Notes: generated from the letters alone by a model not told the origin. 64,000 nucleotides of DNA from Chrysophaeum taylorii (GCA_029834535.1 JAQMWT010000232.1:22014-86013), one strand, 5' to 3'. Counted from the first letter of the stretch, positions 18,747 to 30,050 are shown. Made by a program: numbers and translations.

Positions 18747-19463
18747 CTAAGCTCCGTCGTCGTCAAGGAGAGCCGCGACGGTGCCGAGAATTCTAGAGAG
18801 CGAGTCCGCTCGGCTGAGGACGTGGTCGTCCTGGAGCCGGTCGACACTCCGGCAGCCGAAAGCCTCATAGAGCCCGGCGGTGCGCGGGGGGCAAAAGTCG
18901 TCATAGAGCGCCGTTACGACGGCAACGCTGGGGGGGTGCGGGATGCGCGGAGGGTGTCGCACGAGGCACGCGGCGGCCATCGCGACGGAGGTCGGGGCGA
19001 GCAGGAGCGCTGGAATTTCCTTCTTTTGCTCGGCGAGGAGCCAGTGCGCGACGCCGCCGCCCCAAGAGAACCCGACTACGAGCACGACGCGCCTCCGGGC
19101 AGCGAGGGCGTTGGCGTTGGCGACGCCGCGAGCGATCGAAAACAATACTAATCCCGCGACCGCGAGTCGCGCCGCGGCGAGAGCGGCAACGACGACCGCG
19201 ACGCAGTAGAGTGGGTCGTCGAGCGCCTGGCAGGCGAGAACGACGCCGACGACGAGACCCCCGAGCACCAAGACGAACGGATTCAACAGCCAGTAGCTGC
19301 GGCGCATCTCTACGCAGACTAGAGGGATTGAACGATGTTACCAGCCGCACGGCGGCATCGGCAGCGGAACTTCTTCGCACGCTAGCCCGCGCGCCTCGAG
19401 CGCCTGCACGACCGTCGGCAGTGGCCCCGGACTCCATCCCGAGAGGATAAGCGCCGTCTCCAT
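18747..19463 (-). CDS. Membrane-associated alpha/beta hydrolase, two exons
   Basis: Exon 1 runs 19463-19342 (METALILSGW..., ending CG plus two bases) and exon 2 runs 19296-18747, joined by a 45-nt GT-AG intron (19341-19297). Joined, the protein has about 223 residues. The junction reads PMPPCG-C-YWLLNPF and continues in phase, which supports the intron. Two hydrophobic helices follow. Then come a GFSWGGG nucleophile elbow, an Asp (LYDDFCPP) and a late His (DDHVLSR), a complete Ser-Asp-His set. Substrate is unknown. Reading exon 2 alone from an internal ATG at 19307 would lose the N-terminal part. Confidence 0.75.
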
Positions 19464-19507
19464 ATGATACGACGAGACGATGAGGGTTTAGGACTGAGTG
19501 AGTCTTA

Positions 19508-20347
19508 TTATGAGTGTGCCGTTAAGAGATCGCAGCCGTGGGGCGTGACGAGGAGCATGTGCTCGAACTGGGCCGCCCGTGCGGCATCCTGGGCATAGAC
19601 GGACCAGCGGTCGTCCGCGACGAAGAGCTCGGTGGGGCGCTCGGTGAGGATGGGCTCGATCGTAAAGACGTGGCCCGGCTTGAGGGTGAACTTGTCGCGG
19701 TTGGGAAAGTGCTGGACGAGGGGCGGTGTGTGGAACTGGGTGCCGATGCCGTGGCCGCAATACTGTTTGACGACACCCAAACCTAGGGGTTCCGCAACTT
19801 TTGCGACGGCGTCACCCACAGCCGTAAGGCAGACGCCAGGTCCGACGACGGCACACGCGGCGTCGAGCGCGGCGCGGGCCGCGTCGACAAGGACAAGGGC
19901 GTCGCGGTCGGGCTCCCCGACAATCACAGTCTCGCAATTGTCCCCAAAGACTCCATCAAGAAAGACGGAAACGTCAAAACTGACGACATCGCCGTTGACT
20001 AGCGGACGATCGTCGGGAATTCCGTGACAACAGACGTCATTATTCGACGCGCACAGCGACTTGGGGAAACCGAGGTAGTTGAGGGGCGCCGGGTACGCGC
20101 CCTCCTTCAGGATGGCCTCGTGCACGATGGCGTCGATCTCGTCCGTGCTCCGCCCTGGTTCGGCGAGCGAGCACGCGAGGTCCAACATGCGTCGCGCGAG
20201 CCGTCCAGCAACGCGGATGCGCTCCACGGTCTCGCCATCGTGCCAAGACTCCATCCCCTGGCTCTCCACGCGACCCGTAAACGCATAGCTCGGCCGCGAG
20301 ATGTGCGCTGGCACACTTCGCAGCCATCGACGTGATGGCCGAATCAT
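19508..20347 (-). CDS. METAP1: Methionine aminopeptidase, type I
   Basis: Removes N-terminal Met from nascent proteins. The five metal ligands are visible: D in SFDVSVF, D in FGDNCET, H in CGHGIGTQFH, E in FTIEPIL and E in QFEHMLL. The His of CCHGIP is also conserved. From the ATG at 20347 the protein has 279 residues, with an Arg/Ser-rich N-terminus (MIRPSRRWLRSVPAHISRPS) that could be an organelle presequence, as in the mitochondrial/plastid MAP1D group. An upstream in-frame extension to 20446 exists but looks less natural. Confidence 0.92.
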   Translation of the reverse strand: MIRPSRRWLRSVPAHISRPSYAFTGRVESQGMESWHDGETVERIRVAGRLARRMLDLACSLAEPGRSTDEIDAIVHEAILKEGAYPAPLNYLGFPKSLCASNNDVCCHGIPDDRPLVNGDVVSFDVSVFLDGVFGDNCETVIVGEPDRDALVLVDAARAALDAACAVVGPGVCLTAVGDAVAKVAEPLGLGVVKQYCGHGIGTQFHTPPLVQHFPNRDKFTLKPGHVFTIEPILTERPTELFVADDRWSVYAQDAARAAQFEHMLLVTPHGCDLLTAHS

Positions 20348-21025
20348 GCGATACCAGGGTAAGCAAAAAAAGCATCTCCGCTTTTTAAACTTCTGGCCCG
20401 ACAGAACACGTGCGTCTCGTTGACGATGCAGTTTTGACGGCCACAAAAGTTATGAAACGAGGGTTGACTTGTCCTCGCCACTCACGATCCGTAGAATCTT
20501 CTTATCTGCGCGGTTTTCGATGAGCGAGGATGCCTCGGGAGGGCATCGCTCGCAGATTCCGGGGTGCACTAGCTGCTCTTCTGGATGCCGACGGCAACAA
20601 AGTACGGTCCAGCCCGCGGCCGAACCCCCGTGCATCGTTGTGGCACTGGTCGTTCCTCGAAATCGGCTGTGGCAGCGGGGGCTTCGGAGAGGTTTGCGAT
20701 TATTATTATTATTATTATTATTAATGTTCGCAGACTTTCGGTAGTACTGTGCTCTGTACGCGAATGGCGAAGCGGCCACCGCGGTACTCCTCCTCCTCGG
20801 CGCCCGTGGCTAGGCCGTTCGACGCTAGGATGGTTTCCCGCGCGCAGCGGTCCTCCCGTTTTGGAAGCTGCCCATGTCTCGCCAACTTGGGAATGTTATC
20901 GGAAGCCCCTGAGCATAATCAAGTTACCCAATGTTGAAGAGTTCTGAAGTCTTCTGGAATCGTCAGGTACTAGGAATCGTAATACAACTTTCGGGGTTTC
21001 GCAAGAACAAACCGCAACGGATCTG
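20348..21025. other. Intergenic; ATT repeat
   Basis: No convincing coding sequence. An ATT trinucleotide run lies at about 20699-20724. Confidence 0.5.
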
Positions 21026-21979
21026 ATGCGACACCGTCGCCTCCTCTCTCGAGGCGTTCGAGCCGTAGCCCGGAAGGAAGCGCTCGAAGAAGACATGGCG
21101 AACGGCGGCTCGTTTCTCGCTGTAACTGATGACAGCGATACCTTGGATTATTCGAGGAGGTCGTTGTCGGACACAAACACGAGGCCAGTCTTCTTCAAGG
21201 CAAAGCGCAAGCGTGAGCAGCAGGGGAGGAAAACCACCAGAAAAGAGTTCTCGACGCGACGCGCAAGCGACCGCGAGTTGCTCGTGGCGTCGGTGAGCAC
21301 GTCGTCGCTGAACAACGGCGTCAAGACGAGATCTGCTTTGGACGGAGTTCGCAACAGCGTAAGCAAAGCCTGGCTGCCCTCGAACAGCACCCCGACGTTA
21401 GCCACGGACGGTCATGTCCAGGCGGGGAACCGGTGCGCACTTTGCAGTGAGTGCGACGCCTTGATCGTTCGACGCGAATGCCAAAACTGCCATCACAACA
21501 ACGCCCCCTCGAAGAAGAAGGCTACCGACGATTCGCTACCAAACTGCCGTTTCGCAGTTCGTCCTCCCGCGCGCGATCTCGGCCAGGAGGATGGCCGAGG
21601 ACAACCGGCCGAGCTAAAAAGTCATGATGACGAGCCATCTCGGCGAGACGCTACCTCGGATCTCGCGATCGATTCACTCGCCGCGGCTTTCTCCGACGAT
21701 ATGGTGGCCGAAAATATCGTCGACGATGGCGATTCGCCGCGATGCGGCGACGCGCTGGGTCCGGAGACTGCTGAGCGCCTCTTTGATCTCTTCGAGCACG
21801 CCCGCTACTGCTCGGGGCTGCATCGTTCGCGACGTCACGCCACCCTGTGCACGTGCACGAAGTACGTGATGCTTCACCTTCGCGACTGTGCGGGCACCCT
21901 CCCGAACGGGGACGCGTGCCCTTTTGATTGGTGCGGACTCTTCCACCACGCGCTTGCCAAGCGCCTCGAGATGACATAG
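21026..21979 (+). CDS. TAZ-type zinc-finger-like protein
   Basis: A 317-residue protein. The N-terminal half is Ser/Arg/Thr-rich and probably disordered, with a nuclear-signal-like KRKREQQGRKTTRK. A Cys cluster (CALCSECD...CQNCHH, about 137-155) suggests a zinc ribbon. The C-terminus (about 258-317) spaces His and Cys as in TAZ domains of CBP/p300-type adaptors (HARYCSG, HATLCTCTKYVMLHLRDC, CPFDWC, HHAL). A transcription-related role is inferred from that resemblance only. A second in-frame Met lies at residue 24. Confidence 0.6.
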   Translation: MRHRRLLSRGVRAVARKEALEEDMANGGSFLAVTDDSDTLDYSRRSLSDTNTRPVFFKAKRKREQQGRKTTRKEFSTRRASDRELLVASVSTSSLNNGVKTRSALDGVRNSVSKAWLPSNSTPTLATDGHVQAGNRCALCSECDALIVRRECQNCHHNNAPSKKKATDDSLPNCRFAVRPPARDLGQEDGRGQPAELKSHDDEPSRRDATSDLAIDSLAAAFSDDMVAENIVDDGDSPRCGDALGPETAERLFDLFEHARYCSGLHRSRRHATLCTCTKYVMLHLRDCAGTLPNGDACPFDWCGLFHHALAKRLEMT

Positions 21980-22179
21980 CAAGCAAGCAAGCCTCCCCGC
22001 GGCGGCCCTCTCGAAAGGGTCCGCGTCGCGTTTAGATCCCGGTGGTCTCGGGGGCGGCAGACACGACACCAGTGTCTGTTTGTCGTATAGATATGTCTAG
22101 ACGTGTCTGATGTCGGACATCGCGCGTGCCTCACTAGAATGAAATACATGTTGAGCGAAGAGTTCGTGCGCGTGTTTTC

Positions 22180-22234
22180 AACAAACAAACAAACAAACAA
22201 ACAAATAAACAAACAAATAAACAAACAAACAAAG
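22180..22234. repeat. CAAA/TAAA microsatellite
   Basis: Runs of CAAA with occasional TAAA units between the TAZ-like gene and the lipid-kinase-like gene. Confidence 0.9.
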
Positions 22235-22311
22235 AAAAGCGCCCCAAAGAAAGTTAGCCAGGCACGCACAACGGGGGCACGATGGAACAGGCGGGCAGAA
22301 AGGAAGGGCGA

Positions 22312-23136
22312 TTAGGTACACGGGGGGCAGCGGACTCTCAGAAGGCCGAACTGAAGGGCGAGCGCGGAGAAGATGGGAATGGTGAGGTTGTCGTTGATGC
22401 CAAAGGGCTCGTGGAGCTCGGTGAGGGTCGCGACCAATGCAGCGAGGAAGACCGCGTACTCGCGCAGCGGGACCGAGGCGAAAGTGAGACAGCCGACGAG
22501 GAAGCAAACGGAGAACATGGCGAGAGACCCCTCGAGGGACTTTTTTCCAGCGCGGCCGAGCTTGACGTGGGCGACCTCGCCCCCGAAGGAGACCCCAATG
22601 AGAGCGGCCGACATGTCCCCCAAGACGAGGAAGAGGACGGAGGCCATCCCAATGGAGGGCGGGCTGAAGGAGATGGAGAGCGTGCAGCCGAGGCTAAAGT
22701 AGCAGCCGCCCGTGAGCTGGCGCGTTTCGTGATCGCGCAAAATTGACCTCAAGGGCCAGTGTCTGGCGACGAATGGGATATTCAATCGTGCCAAGTCAGC
22801 GCACCATCCGACGGTCGTGATCGCCCAGCATAGCTTGATGCAGTCGGAATTACGCCAGCCCTCGCGCAGCAGGAGGAGGTGGCAGAGGGGTACCAGGAGC
22901 CCGCAGAGATGGAAGGTCTTGCGCTCGATCTCGCGCATCGCGCGCTTGATGTGGGCGAGGGGGACCCCCCACTCCCGCAGCACGTTACTTGGCCGCGCGG
23001 CGGCGCGCGGGGACGAGACGCTGCGCTGGTACCGCGCGGCGATGGTCACCCCCGTCGCCAGGAGGGCGAGCACAATGCTCAGGAGGTACCGCGTGTCCGG
23101 CCCGATCCAATCCTCCTCCAGGAAAACCGTATTCAT
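22312..23136 (-). CDS. Polyprenol/phytol/diacylglycerol kinase-like membrane protein (CTP-dependent type)
   Basis: About 274 residues from an ATG at 23136, with six or more hydrophobic helices. Conserved signatures of the dolichol kinase/phytol kinase/Dgk1 group are visible: an early EIERKTFHLCGLLVP, a central RQLTGGCYFSLGC, and LGDMSAALIGVSFGGEVAHVKLG-like and GKKSLEGS segments. These enzymes phosphorylate lipid alcohols or diacylglycerol using CTP. Which substrate applies here cannot be told from sequence alone; phytol kinase for tocopherol recycling is plausible in an alga. Confidence 0.75.
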   Translation of the reverse strand: MNTVFLEEDWIGPDTRYLLSIVLALLATGVTIAARYQRSVSSPRAAARPSNVLREWGVPLAHIKRAMREIERKTFHLCGLLVPLCHLLLLREGWRNSDCIKLCWAITTVGWCADLARLNIPFVARHWPLRSILRDHETRQLTGGCYFSLGCTLSISFSPPSIGMASVLFLVLGDMSAALIGVSFGGEVAHVKLGRAGKKSLEGSLAMFSVCFLVGCLTFASVPLREYAVFLAALVATLTELHEPFGINDNLTIPIFSALALQFGLLRVRCPPCT

Positions 23137-23232
23137 CGTCACATCCTTCGATGTAAGAAGAAGAGGTTTTTTTTTTGAAACGAGGAGGACATCTCATCTT
23201 ATTAGTAGAAAGGGGGATATATATTTTTGAAC

Positions 23233-24102
23233 TCAAACCACGGGTGCGGCGCAGAGGGCCGCGTAGACGAGCTGGCCGAGGCCCATACCGCCCGCGACCC
23301 GCAGCGTGCCCCACCCGATCATGAGGCGGGTCTGCGCGTACTTGAGGCGCGCGTAGGGGGTTGGTCTCGCCTGGAACTGGATCCAGAAGTAGGCGAGGCT
23401 CTGGAGGACGGTCGGGACGGGGTGGTGGTCGGCGGCCTGCTTTGCGAACTGGCGGTTCCGTGCATAATTGAAAGGGCTAGACACAATGGCCGCGCAGCCG
23501 GCCGCCACGGCGTCGGCCGCGAAGGCGCCGGCCCGGGTGTCGGTGTGGAGAAACTGGCGGCGGAGCTCTCGTCGCAGCCAGGCGAAGACGGCGCCAAAGG
23601 CCATGTCGCGCGCGACCGTCGCGGAAAAGCCCGTGAAAAAGGCCCTCAAACCACCGCGCTCGTAGGTCGCGACGGCGGCCTGCGCGACCGACTTGTTCTC
23701 GGGATTGGAGAGGTCGCCCCAGCTTCGGTACTTGACGGCGGCTAGAGGACTTAAGAGAAGCGCGTTGACGGCGCCCGCAAAATTTCCGGCAACAATCGAG
23801 CAAGCTGCGCTGCCGTCCGGGAGGCCCGCCTCGTGCGCCACCGTGCGGCCGACCTCCTCGAGGGGAAAATAGAGTCCCGTGCTCAGGCTGCGCGACACGA
23901 TTGTCTGGCCGACGCCGTGGAAGGGCGTCGTCCAGTTCAAGGGGCTCAGGAACCGCCGCTTGGTGCAAACGCTCAGAAACAAGGCGCGGTCGTAGGGGTT
24001 TAGGACTGCGGTCACGACCATCCCGGACGCAAACCCCGCAGACAGGATGTGCGCGGCGCTGTTTCCCGAGAGAAGCAGCCCTTTCTTGTTGTTGTCAGTC
24101 AT
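23233..24102 (-). CDS. Mitochondrial carrier family protein
   Basis: 289 residues with three repeated halves of two helices each. The carrier signatures are degenerate but placed correctly: NPYDRALF in repeat 1, SPLAAVKYR in repeat 2 and SPFNYARNRQ in repeat 3. GGLRAFFTGFSATVARDMAFGAVF is a typical even-helix carrier segment. The transported solute is unknown; divergent signatures suggest an unusual subfamily. It is transcribed in the same direction as the kinase-like gene 96 bp away. Confidence 0.8.
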   Translation of the reverse strand: MTDNNKKGLLLSGNSAAHILSAGFASGMVVTAVLNPYDRALFLSVCTKRRFLSPLNWTTPFHGVGQTIVSRSLSTGLYFPLEEVGRTVAHEAGLPDGSAACSIVAGNFAGAVNALLLSPLAAVKYRSWGDLSNPENKSVAQAAVATYERGGLRAFFTGFSATVARDMAFGAVFAWLRRELRRQFLHTDTRAGAFAADAVAAGCAAIVSSPFNYARNRQFAKQAADHHPVPTVLQSLAYFWIQFQARPTPYARLKYAQTRLMIGWGTLRVAGGMGLGQLVYAALCAAPVV

Positions 24103-24290
24103 TGGTTTTTGTCGTGGTGACGGGTTAGAGCGGGCGCTACTAAAAATTGAAACGGGTTAGGGGTAATAAATAATCTTCTGGCAATTATTATTATACTAGT
24201 ATTCAGCGTGGTCCCTATGGTGGGAGGCTCCTGCGCGTCGCGCTTTCCACGGGTCTCCGTTTTACGATCCCGATCCCTCGACCTTTTTCG

Positions 24291-25107
24291 TTGCCGAGGG
24301 GCCAGCGATGGGCGGTGCGGAAGATCGCGTTCACGCACCTGCCCAAGTGCGGCGGCACGAGCTTCGTCAAGGAGATGCGAAGCTTTGGGCTACAGAATTG
24401 CTTCGAGGTCGTTGCGCGGAACCCCAATCACACGAGTTGCGTCCGTCCTCCTGCGGTCGTCGCCGCGAGCCCACGTTCATTCGATGTACTTGCGTCGACT
24501 CGACCTGGGGCGCCGAGATCGGGACGGTCCCGGGCGACGGCGGCGACGCGGACTACGACGGCGCGCGCACTTTCGTGGGTTGGTTGCGCGACACCCAGGT
24601 TGGCTACGACTACGACTTCAACTGCTTTGACCCGCGGAACCTCCAGACCTGCCACATGAGCAGCTGCCGCCGCGACCTCGCCAAGCGCTGGCCCCGGGCC
24701 GCCAGCCCAACCGCGCCCTCGAGGAAAGGTCCAGCATCGCCGGGTCGGTGGCCAACACGCTTACGGCCGACTGGGTCGGCCTCACCGACTTTTACCACGA
24801 GAGTCGTCTTTGCCTCCTCCACTTTGGTGGCCCCGGAAAAACGGCGCGCTCTCGCCCCACGGCGCCTGCCACTCCCGTCATCGTAATGGGACTACGACGC
24901 CGTCGCGCCACGCGATGCACCCGCACATTCGCCACGGCGTGCGGGTCCAAGACGAGCGCGAGCTCGAAAGACGGCGCCACGCCATGGTGGACAACAACTT
25001 GACCTTGCTCGACGCGGCTCTGGTGCGCGAGGGCGCGCGACGGTTCTTCGCTGACCAAGAAGCGGGAGCGCCTCGCCCAGACCCCCATCCTGTGCCCCCA
25101 ACGCCTC
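24291..25107 (+). pseudogene. Broken sulfotransferase gene
   Basis: The start is convincing: KIAFTHLPKCGGTSFVKEM is a PAPS-binding loop. Coding-like sequence then continues in three different phases: RTFVGWLRDTQVGYDYDF... (about 24560-24690), then RALEERSSIAGSVANTL and ADWVGLTDFYHESRLCLLHF (about 24705-24835), then RHAMVDNNLTLLDAALV (about 24970-25040). Around 24690-24705 the phase switches within a few codons, leaving no room for an intron, so frameshifts are more likely than splicing. Sequencing errors in C/G runs are the alternative. Confidence 0.65.
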
Positions 25108-25199
25108 GAAATCCTCCAGACCCCCCGCTTCTTATTCTTACAACAACAACAACAAGAACACAAAGTTAACTCCCGAACATCATCATCACACGAGACAGG

Positions 25200-26750
25200 A
25201 TGATCGTAGCGCGGTTCTCTCGGCGATGTTTGTCGACGGCCCCTCGCGTCGCCGAGGTGGTGCCGAATCTGATCGACGGCGAGTGGGTAGCCTCGACTGG
25301 AACTGAAAAGATCCCGATCGTGAACCCGGCGACGGGCGCCGTAGTCCGTTACGTTGCCGAGTCGACCCAAGAGGAGCTCGAGCGCGCCGTCGGTGCCGCG
25401 GCGCGCGCCTTTGAGGAGTGGAAGGAGGTGTCGGTGTCGCGGCGGTCCCGCGTCATGTTCGAGCTGCAGAGGTTGATCCGCGAAAGCGAGGACGAGCTCG
25501 TGTCGGCGATCGTCGAGGAGAACGGGAAGACGATCGCGGACGCCAAGGGCGACATCTTCCGCGGCCTCGAGGTCGTCGAGCAGTGCTGCGCTCTCGGGAA
25601 CTCGTTGATGGGCGAGACCCTCGGGAACGTCGCCAGGGGCGTCGACTCGGTGTCGTACAGGCAACCTCTCGGCGTGTGCGCGGGAATAGGTCCGTTTAAC
25701 TTCCCGGCGATGATCCCGCTCTGGATGTTCCCGGTGGCCATCACCTGCGGCAACACCTACGTCTACAAGCCCTCCGAAAAAGTCCCGACGGCGACGATGA
25801 TCCTCGCGCGGCTCGCGCACGAAGCCGGCCTGCCGCGCGGCGCGCTCAACGTCGTGCACGGGACGCGAGACGCTGTCAATTTCGTGTGCGACGCGCCGGA
25901 AATTCGCGCTGTCAGCTTCGTAGGCGGGAACGCGGCGGGCGAGCACGTCTTCGACCGCGCAACGAAAAACGGTAAGCGCGTGCAGGCGAACCTCGGGGCG
26001 AAGAACCACGCGGTCGTCTTGCCCGACGCCGACAAGAACAAGACGCTCGACGCCCTCGCCGCGGCCTCTATGGGAGCCGCCGGCCAGCGGTGCATGGCCA
26101 TCAGTGTTGCCGTCTTCGTCGGAAAGGCGCGAGACTGGATCCCGGACCTCGCCGACAAGTGCGCTCGCCTGCGAGTCGGCGATGGTTCCGACCCCGACAC
26201 CGACGTCGGACCCCTCATCACCAAGGCCGCCCTCGAGAGAGCCGAGACCCTCGTCGAAGAGGCCATCGACGCGGGGGCGAGCCTCGCCCTCGACGGCCGA
26301 CGCCCCCCTTCTTCTGGGAACTTTCTCGGACCGACGGTCTTGGACGGGGTCGACGACAAGAACCCCGCCTACCTCAACGAACTCTTCGCTCCCGTCTTGT
26401 CGTGCGCGCACGCCGAAACCCTCGATGACGCGATTTCCCTCGTCAACGCGAACCCCTACGGCAACGGCACGGCCCTCTTCACCAAGTCCGGCGCTTCCGC
26501 CCGAAAGTTCGTCCACGAAATCGACGTCGGCCAAGTCGGCGTCAACGTCCCCATCCCCGTCCCCCTCCCCTTCTTTTCTTTCACGGGATCGCGCGCCTCC
26601 ATTCGAGGGGACCTTCACTTTTACGGCAAGCAGGGCGTCTACTTCTATACCCAAACCAAGACCGTTACCACCAACTGGAAAGACATCGCCGACGAAGAAG
26701 CCGAAGACCCCGCCGCTGCCCCGAGCACCGCCATGCCCACGATGAAGTGA
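25200..26750 (+). CDS. ALDH6A1: Methylmalonate-semialdehyde dehydrogenase (CoA-acylating), mitochondrial
   Basis: Converts methylmalonate semialdehyde (valine catabolism) to propionyl-CoA, and malonate semialdehyde to acetyl-CoA. The 516-residue single-exon protein begins with a short basic leader ([12 protein letters not shown]) typical of mitochondrial import. ALDH landmarks follow: [50 protein letters not shown] and the catalytic Cys in [11 protein letters not shown]. The [15 protein letters not shown] segment is diagnostic of this ALDH class. An ATG at 25200 gives the expected length. Confidence 0.95.
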   Translation: MIVARFSRRCLSTAPRVAEVVPNLIDGEWVASTGTEKIPIVNPATGAVVRYVAESTQEELERAVGAAARAFEEWKEVSVSRRSRVMFELQRLIRESEDELVSAIVEENGKTIADAKGDIFRGLEVVEQCCALGNSLMGETLGNVARGVDSVSYRQPLGVCAGIGPFNFPAMIPLWMFPVAITCGNTYVYKPSEKVPTATMILARLAHEAGLPRGALNVVHGTRDAVNFVCDAPEIRAVSFVGGNAAGEHVFDRATKNGKRVQANLGAKNHAVVLPDADKNKTLDALAAASMGAAGQRCMAISVAVFVGKARDWIPDLADKCARLRVGDGSDPDTDVGPLITKAALERAETLVEEAIDAGASLALDGRRPPSSGNFLGPTVLDGVDDKNPAYLNELFAPVLSCAHAETLDDAISLVNANPYGNGTALFTKSGASARKFVHEIDVGQVGVNVPIPVPLPFFSFTGSRASIRGDLHFYGKQGVYFYTQTKTVTTNWKDIADEEAEDPAAAPSTAMPTMK

Positions 26751-29688
26751 TTCATTTTTGACCTTTCTCTTCCTCTGGTACGCATGTGACAACACGATGA
26801 TCTTCGAAGAAAAAGAAAGTACACCATCTTGTAGGACCCCGGGTAGTTGCTAGTACTTATTTCATACAAAATGGAGGGAGGGACGGAGGGCGCCCCTCTT
26901 TTTTAGTATTCACGCGGTGACCCCCTCCCGGCACGCCGCAGTAGCCAACTGCCGCCGCAGTCTTGGATTGGAGTGGAAGGGGGTTTTGCTTGCTTCTACA
27001 CCTTCCATTCTGTTTCGCGACGACTCCTTGATGGCTTTCGGGAGTGCGCTCGTGATAACAAACAACACGACTGATTGACCACAAAAACGTCCAACCGAGC
27101 TCGCTTGAAGAAGCCTCCCTCCCTCCTTATGTTGCTTTGCGGTTGGTTGAGTCATGCGGCGGCCCAACGGCTGGCCAAGCGGCACGCCGTGGCTCGGCTC
27201 CTTCTGCCCAAAACGGCAAGCGGCCCGCCGCAGCAGCTGCAGCATTCTACCGCCACTCAAAGAAAAACGTCGCCTCGACGATAAAAAAGAGGACGATGAC
27301 GGCGACATGGGCGATGATGGGAGCCGAAAGAACAAATATAAAGGATGACTTAGATGAAGCCACCACGGGGTGGTGGACGAGAGTCTCGTGCGCGAGTTCA
27401 ATAATAATAGAGGTCCGCCACGCGACGAGTGCCTTTCACTGTACACAAAAAGCAAGTCCTATAGAGAAAACTTTATGAAAAGACCCGAGCTCCGCCGCGC
27501 GAATTTCATGTCCTGATAGCCCAGACGCAACACGGCACTTTCTTCGCGCGCTGCTCATCGATGTGCTCGGCATTCTCGCCTTGTGTTGTTGTTGCGAACA
27601 TTTTAATCTCCAAACACGCTCGCCATTGAACTCGCAGGCAGCAGCTCGACGCTCTTCGCTCGCGAACACTCTTGCCATTTTTTTTCCCGATGCGGCTACC
27701 GAGAGCAATATTATTGCGCGGTGTCACCAATTCCTCATCTTCACCGTCTTCGACAGAAACCTCATTGATTTACTGGATGTTTTCACCAAGGGAGATACCA
27801 GATGCCAGCAATGGGACGACTGTGGCTGCTGGGTCGTGAGAACTCACACTTTCTAATTCGCCGAGAAGCACCCTGCCTCGATCAGTGAGCGCATTCTTCT
27901 CGGATGCAGTCACAATTAACAATTCGGCAGTTTGTTCACCCCAAGATGGCACCATGAAAGTGAATTATTGATTTTTCTCTTCTGCCTAATCTCGTGTTGT
28001 TCAGGCTCCTTCTTGACCATAGCGAAGATCCCACTCACGAGCAGACAACAGGGGCCACGTAGATAGATACCAGCTTGTACACTCAAGCCAAAATCGCTAG
28101 ATCACGAGCATGCTCAGGGTGGATCTATACGAAATCTAAGGCTCTCTGCTTCTTGCCAAGTTCTTGAGCTCCCTTCCTTCCTTCTCACAAGACTCGCGGA
28201 TATTGCGCTAGACATGTTCGTACTGGGCTCCCACCACATCAAACTCGTATTCAAGCTGAACCATGTGAGCACGATGGTCAAATTCACCTACTTCTCTGCT
28301 TTTGGTGGACTCGTAGACACAGCCAAAATCCTCCGCGAATTTATTCGTCCTACAAATCAACATAATAGTGCGGATCCGCGCTGATATGATCCGCCCAGTG
28401 ATTCTTCTTCCCACAGCAGTTATTGACCAACGTCCTCATCGTCCTTCCAATTTCCAACGATCGAGCCCGCGTTAACATGGAGGTCATTCATTCATAATAA
28501 CAGCGTGCAACAGAAGAATGCGTTGTTGCTTGCCGTTCTCCACCGCTATGGAGCCAAAAGCTCGTCCACGAGGAGCAGATCTGCTAGTTCACGCGGTGAC
28601 GACGCCACAATCTCGAGAGCCATGACACGACAGAAGAGGGCCAAAAAAATCATCTATCTAGATATCTATCATCTAGAAAACAAACACACCAAGTCCGCTG
28701 AACATTCGTCAAGCACAACGCGTTTGTTGATGGCCGCCCCGACTTTGGATGGCTCAGCGAGACGGTTCCAATTTGTCTTCAACACGATCGCGCTCGGCCT
28801 CTTCGACGACTTGAATCACGAAAGGCAAAAGACCAGTCCGGGACGCAGATGAGAAAACGCAAGCCTCGACGCGGCAACTCTACAAGAGATGCCGATTTTT
28901 TTTTTCTTGACGTGAGGATATCTCCTTGTTGTGGTTGATGCGACCGCAAACGACTATAGCCATCGCGAGGTTGCTGTCGTAGGTCGCGCGATAGATTTGA
29001 ATATCACGCGTATACCAACATTTTATCACGTCGGGTGCGCGGAGAGGTATGGCGCGATCTCGCGTACCACCGATGCTTCGTGCCAGTCCGTGTTCGAGCC
29101 GAATACAACCATGATGGTGACATGCAGTGGAGCACGTGGGCTTTTTCAGCGCGCAGCAAGAATCATGAGGGGAATCAGGTGTTTTGTCGCACGCGTTGTT
29201 GTTATGCCCCGCCGTAGTACGACAAGATGTTCGGGGGACCACGACGCTCGCGAGGTACTTATTAATTACACTCTTGTCCGAGAGGCGTCGTCCATGCCGC
29301 GGTGATTGCGGCGGAATCACTGTAGTATGCGTGCTGCAACACCAGCAGCATACTTCGACGGGTCCCAGACAAGTAGACCGGTTGTTTTTTTTGTGGTCGT
29401 GGATGCGACAGATAACCCGGGACCTCGCGCGTTGCGAGTCGAAAAGTTGCATTTCCCCGGGCCCTGCTGCTCGCGGGCGACTGAGACGCTCGTTCACGAT
29501 CGTGGCCAAGGTTGGCATCCCCCCTCTATCACCAGGCGGGGGATTCCTCTCAACAAGAATTTCGCGCGTAGAGGACCTTCCCGGCACTAAGGGGTATTAC
29601 ATAGCGAGAAGGGAGGCGGCGTGTGTTGGGGGAGTCACGCACATCTGGGCACGGAAGCAACGAGGCGCCGCGAGCCAGGGGAAGAGCG
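26751..29688. other. Gene-poor interval with coding-like fragments
   Basis: No intact gene is recognised. On the minus strand, fragments at about 27500-27770, 27770-27955 and 28208-28414 read as protein-like short pieces (for example INEVSVEDGEDEELVTPRNN and FAEDFGCVYESTKSREVGEF) separated by stops, compatible with a decayed gene or short exons. Composition is more AT-rich than the flanking genes. Confidence 0.35.
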
Positions 29689-30042
29689 TCAGTCCTTATC
29701 GGCCCCCGCTTTCGCCGCCGGCGTGGTCGCGGCGTTGTCGTCACCACTCGCGGAGGGAGGTCGTCTATCCGCCGGCGCGTCCCGCGGACCGATCATATTT
29801 TGGTGGAGCGCAAAAACCTTTTCTTGGTCGTCGTCATTGTCGGGAAAGAGATCCGCTTCGTCGCCGGACGAATCGTCGTCGTCCAGCGCGTCGTAATTGC
29901 TGTCACTTCGCAATGGTGCGTGCTTCATGACCTCTTCGTAAGTCATGGGAGTCGGCTGGTCGGTCTCTTCTGCAGGCGTCGACCACAACCACGACAGGAA
30001 GGGAAAACGATGATTCTCCCCGTCAGCAGGCGCGGTCGACAT
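29689..30042 (-). CDS. Small acidic protein, unknown function
   Basis: A 117-residue frame from an ATG at 30042. The middle is strongly acidic (DALDDDDSSGDEADLFPDNDDD) and the C-terminus is Ala/Lys/Asp-rich; the segment MTYEEVMKHAPLRSDSNYDA looks like a short structured or binding motif. I do not recognise a family. A palindromic CRE/G-box-like sequence lies 9-30 bp upstream of the start, which mildly supports a real gene. Confidence 0.45.
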   Translation of the reverse strand: MSTAPADGENHRFPFLSWLWSTPAEETDQPTPMTYEEVMKHAPLRSDSNYDALDDDDSSGDEADLFPDNDDDQEKVFALHQNMIGPRDAPADRRPPSASGDDNAATTPAAKAGADKD

Positions 30043-30050
30043 ATGGCCTC

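Noticed and set aside
24792-26795. 667-codon minus-strand open frame
   Set aside because: It is antisense to the clear methylmalonate-semialdehyde dehydrogenase gene and has shadow-like Arg/Val/Gly composition with no domain.
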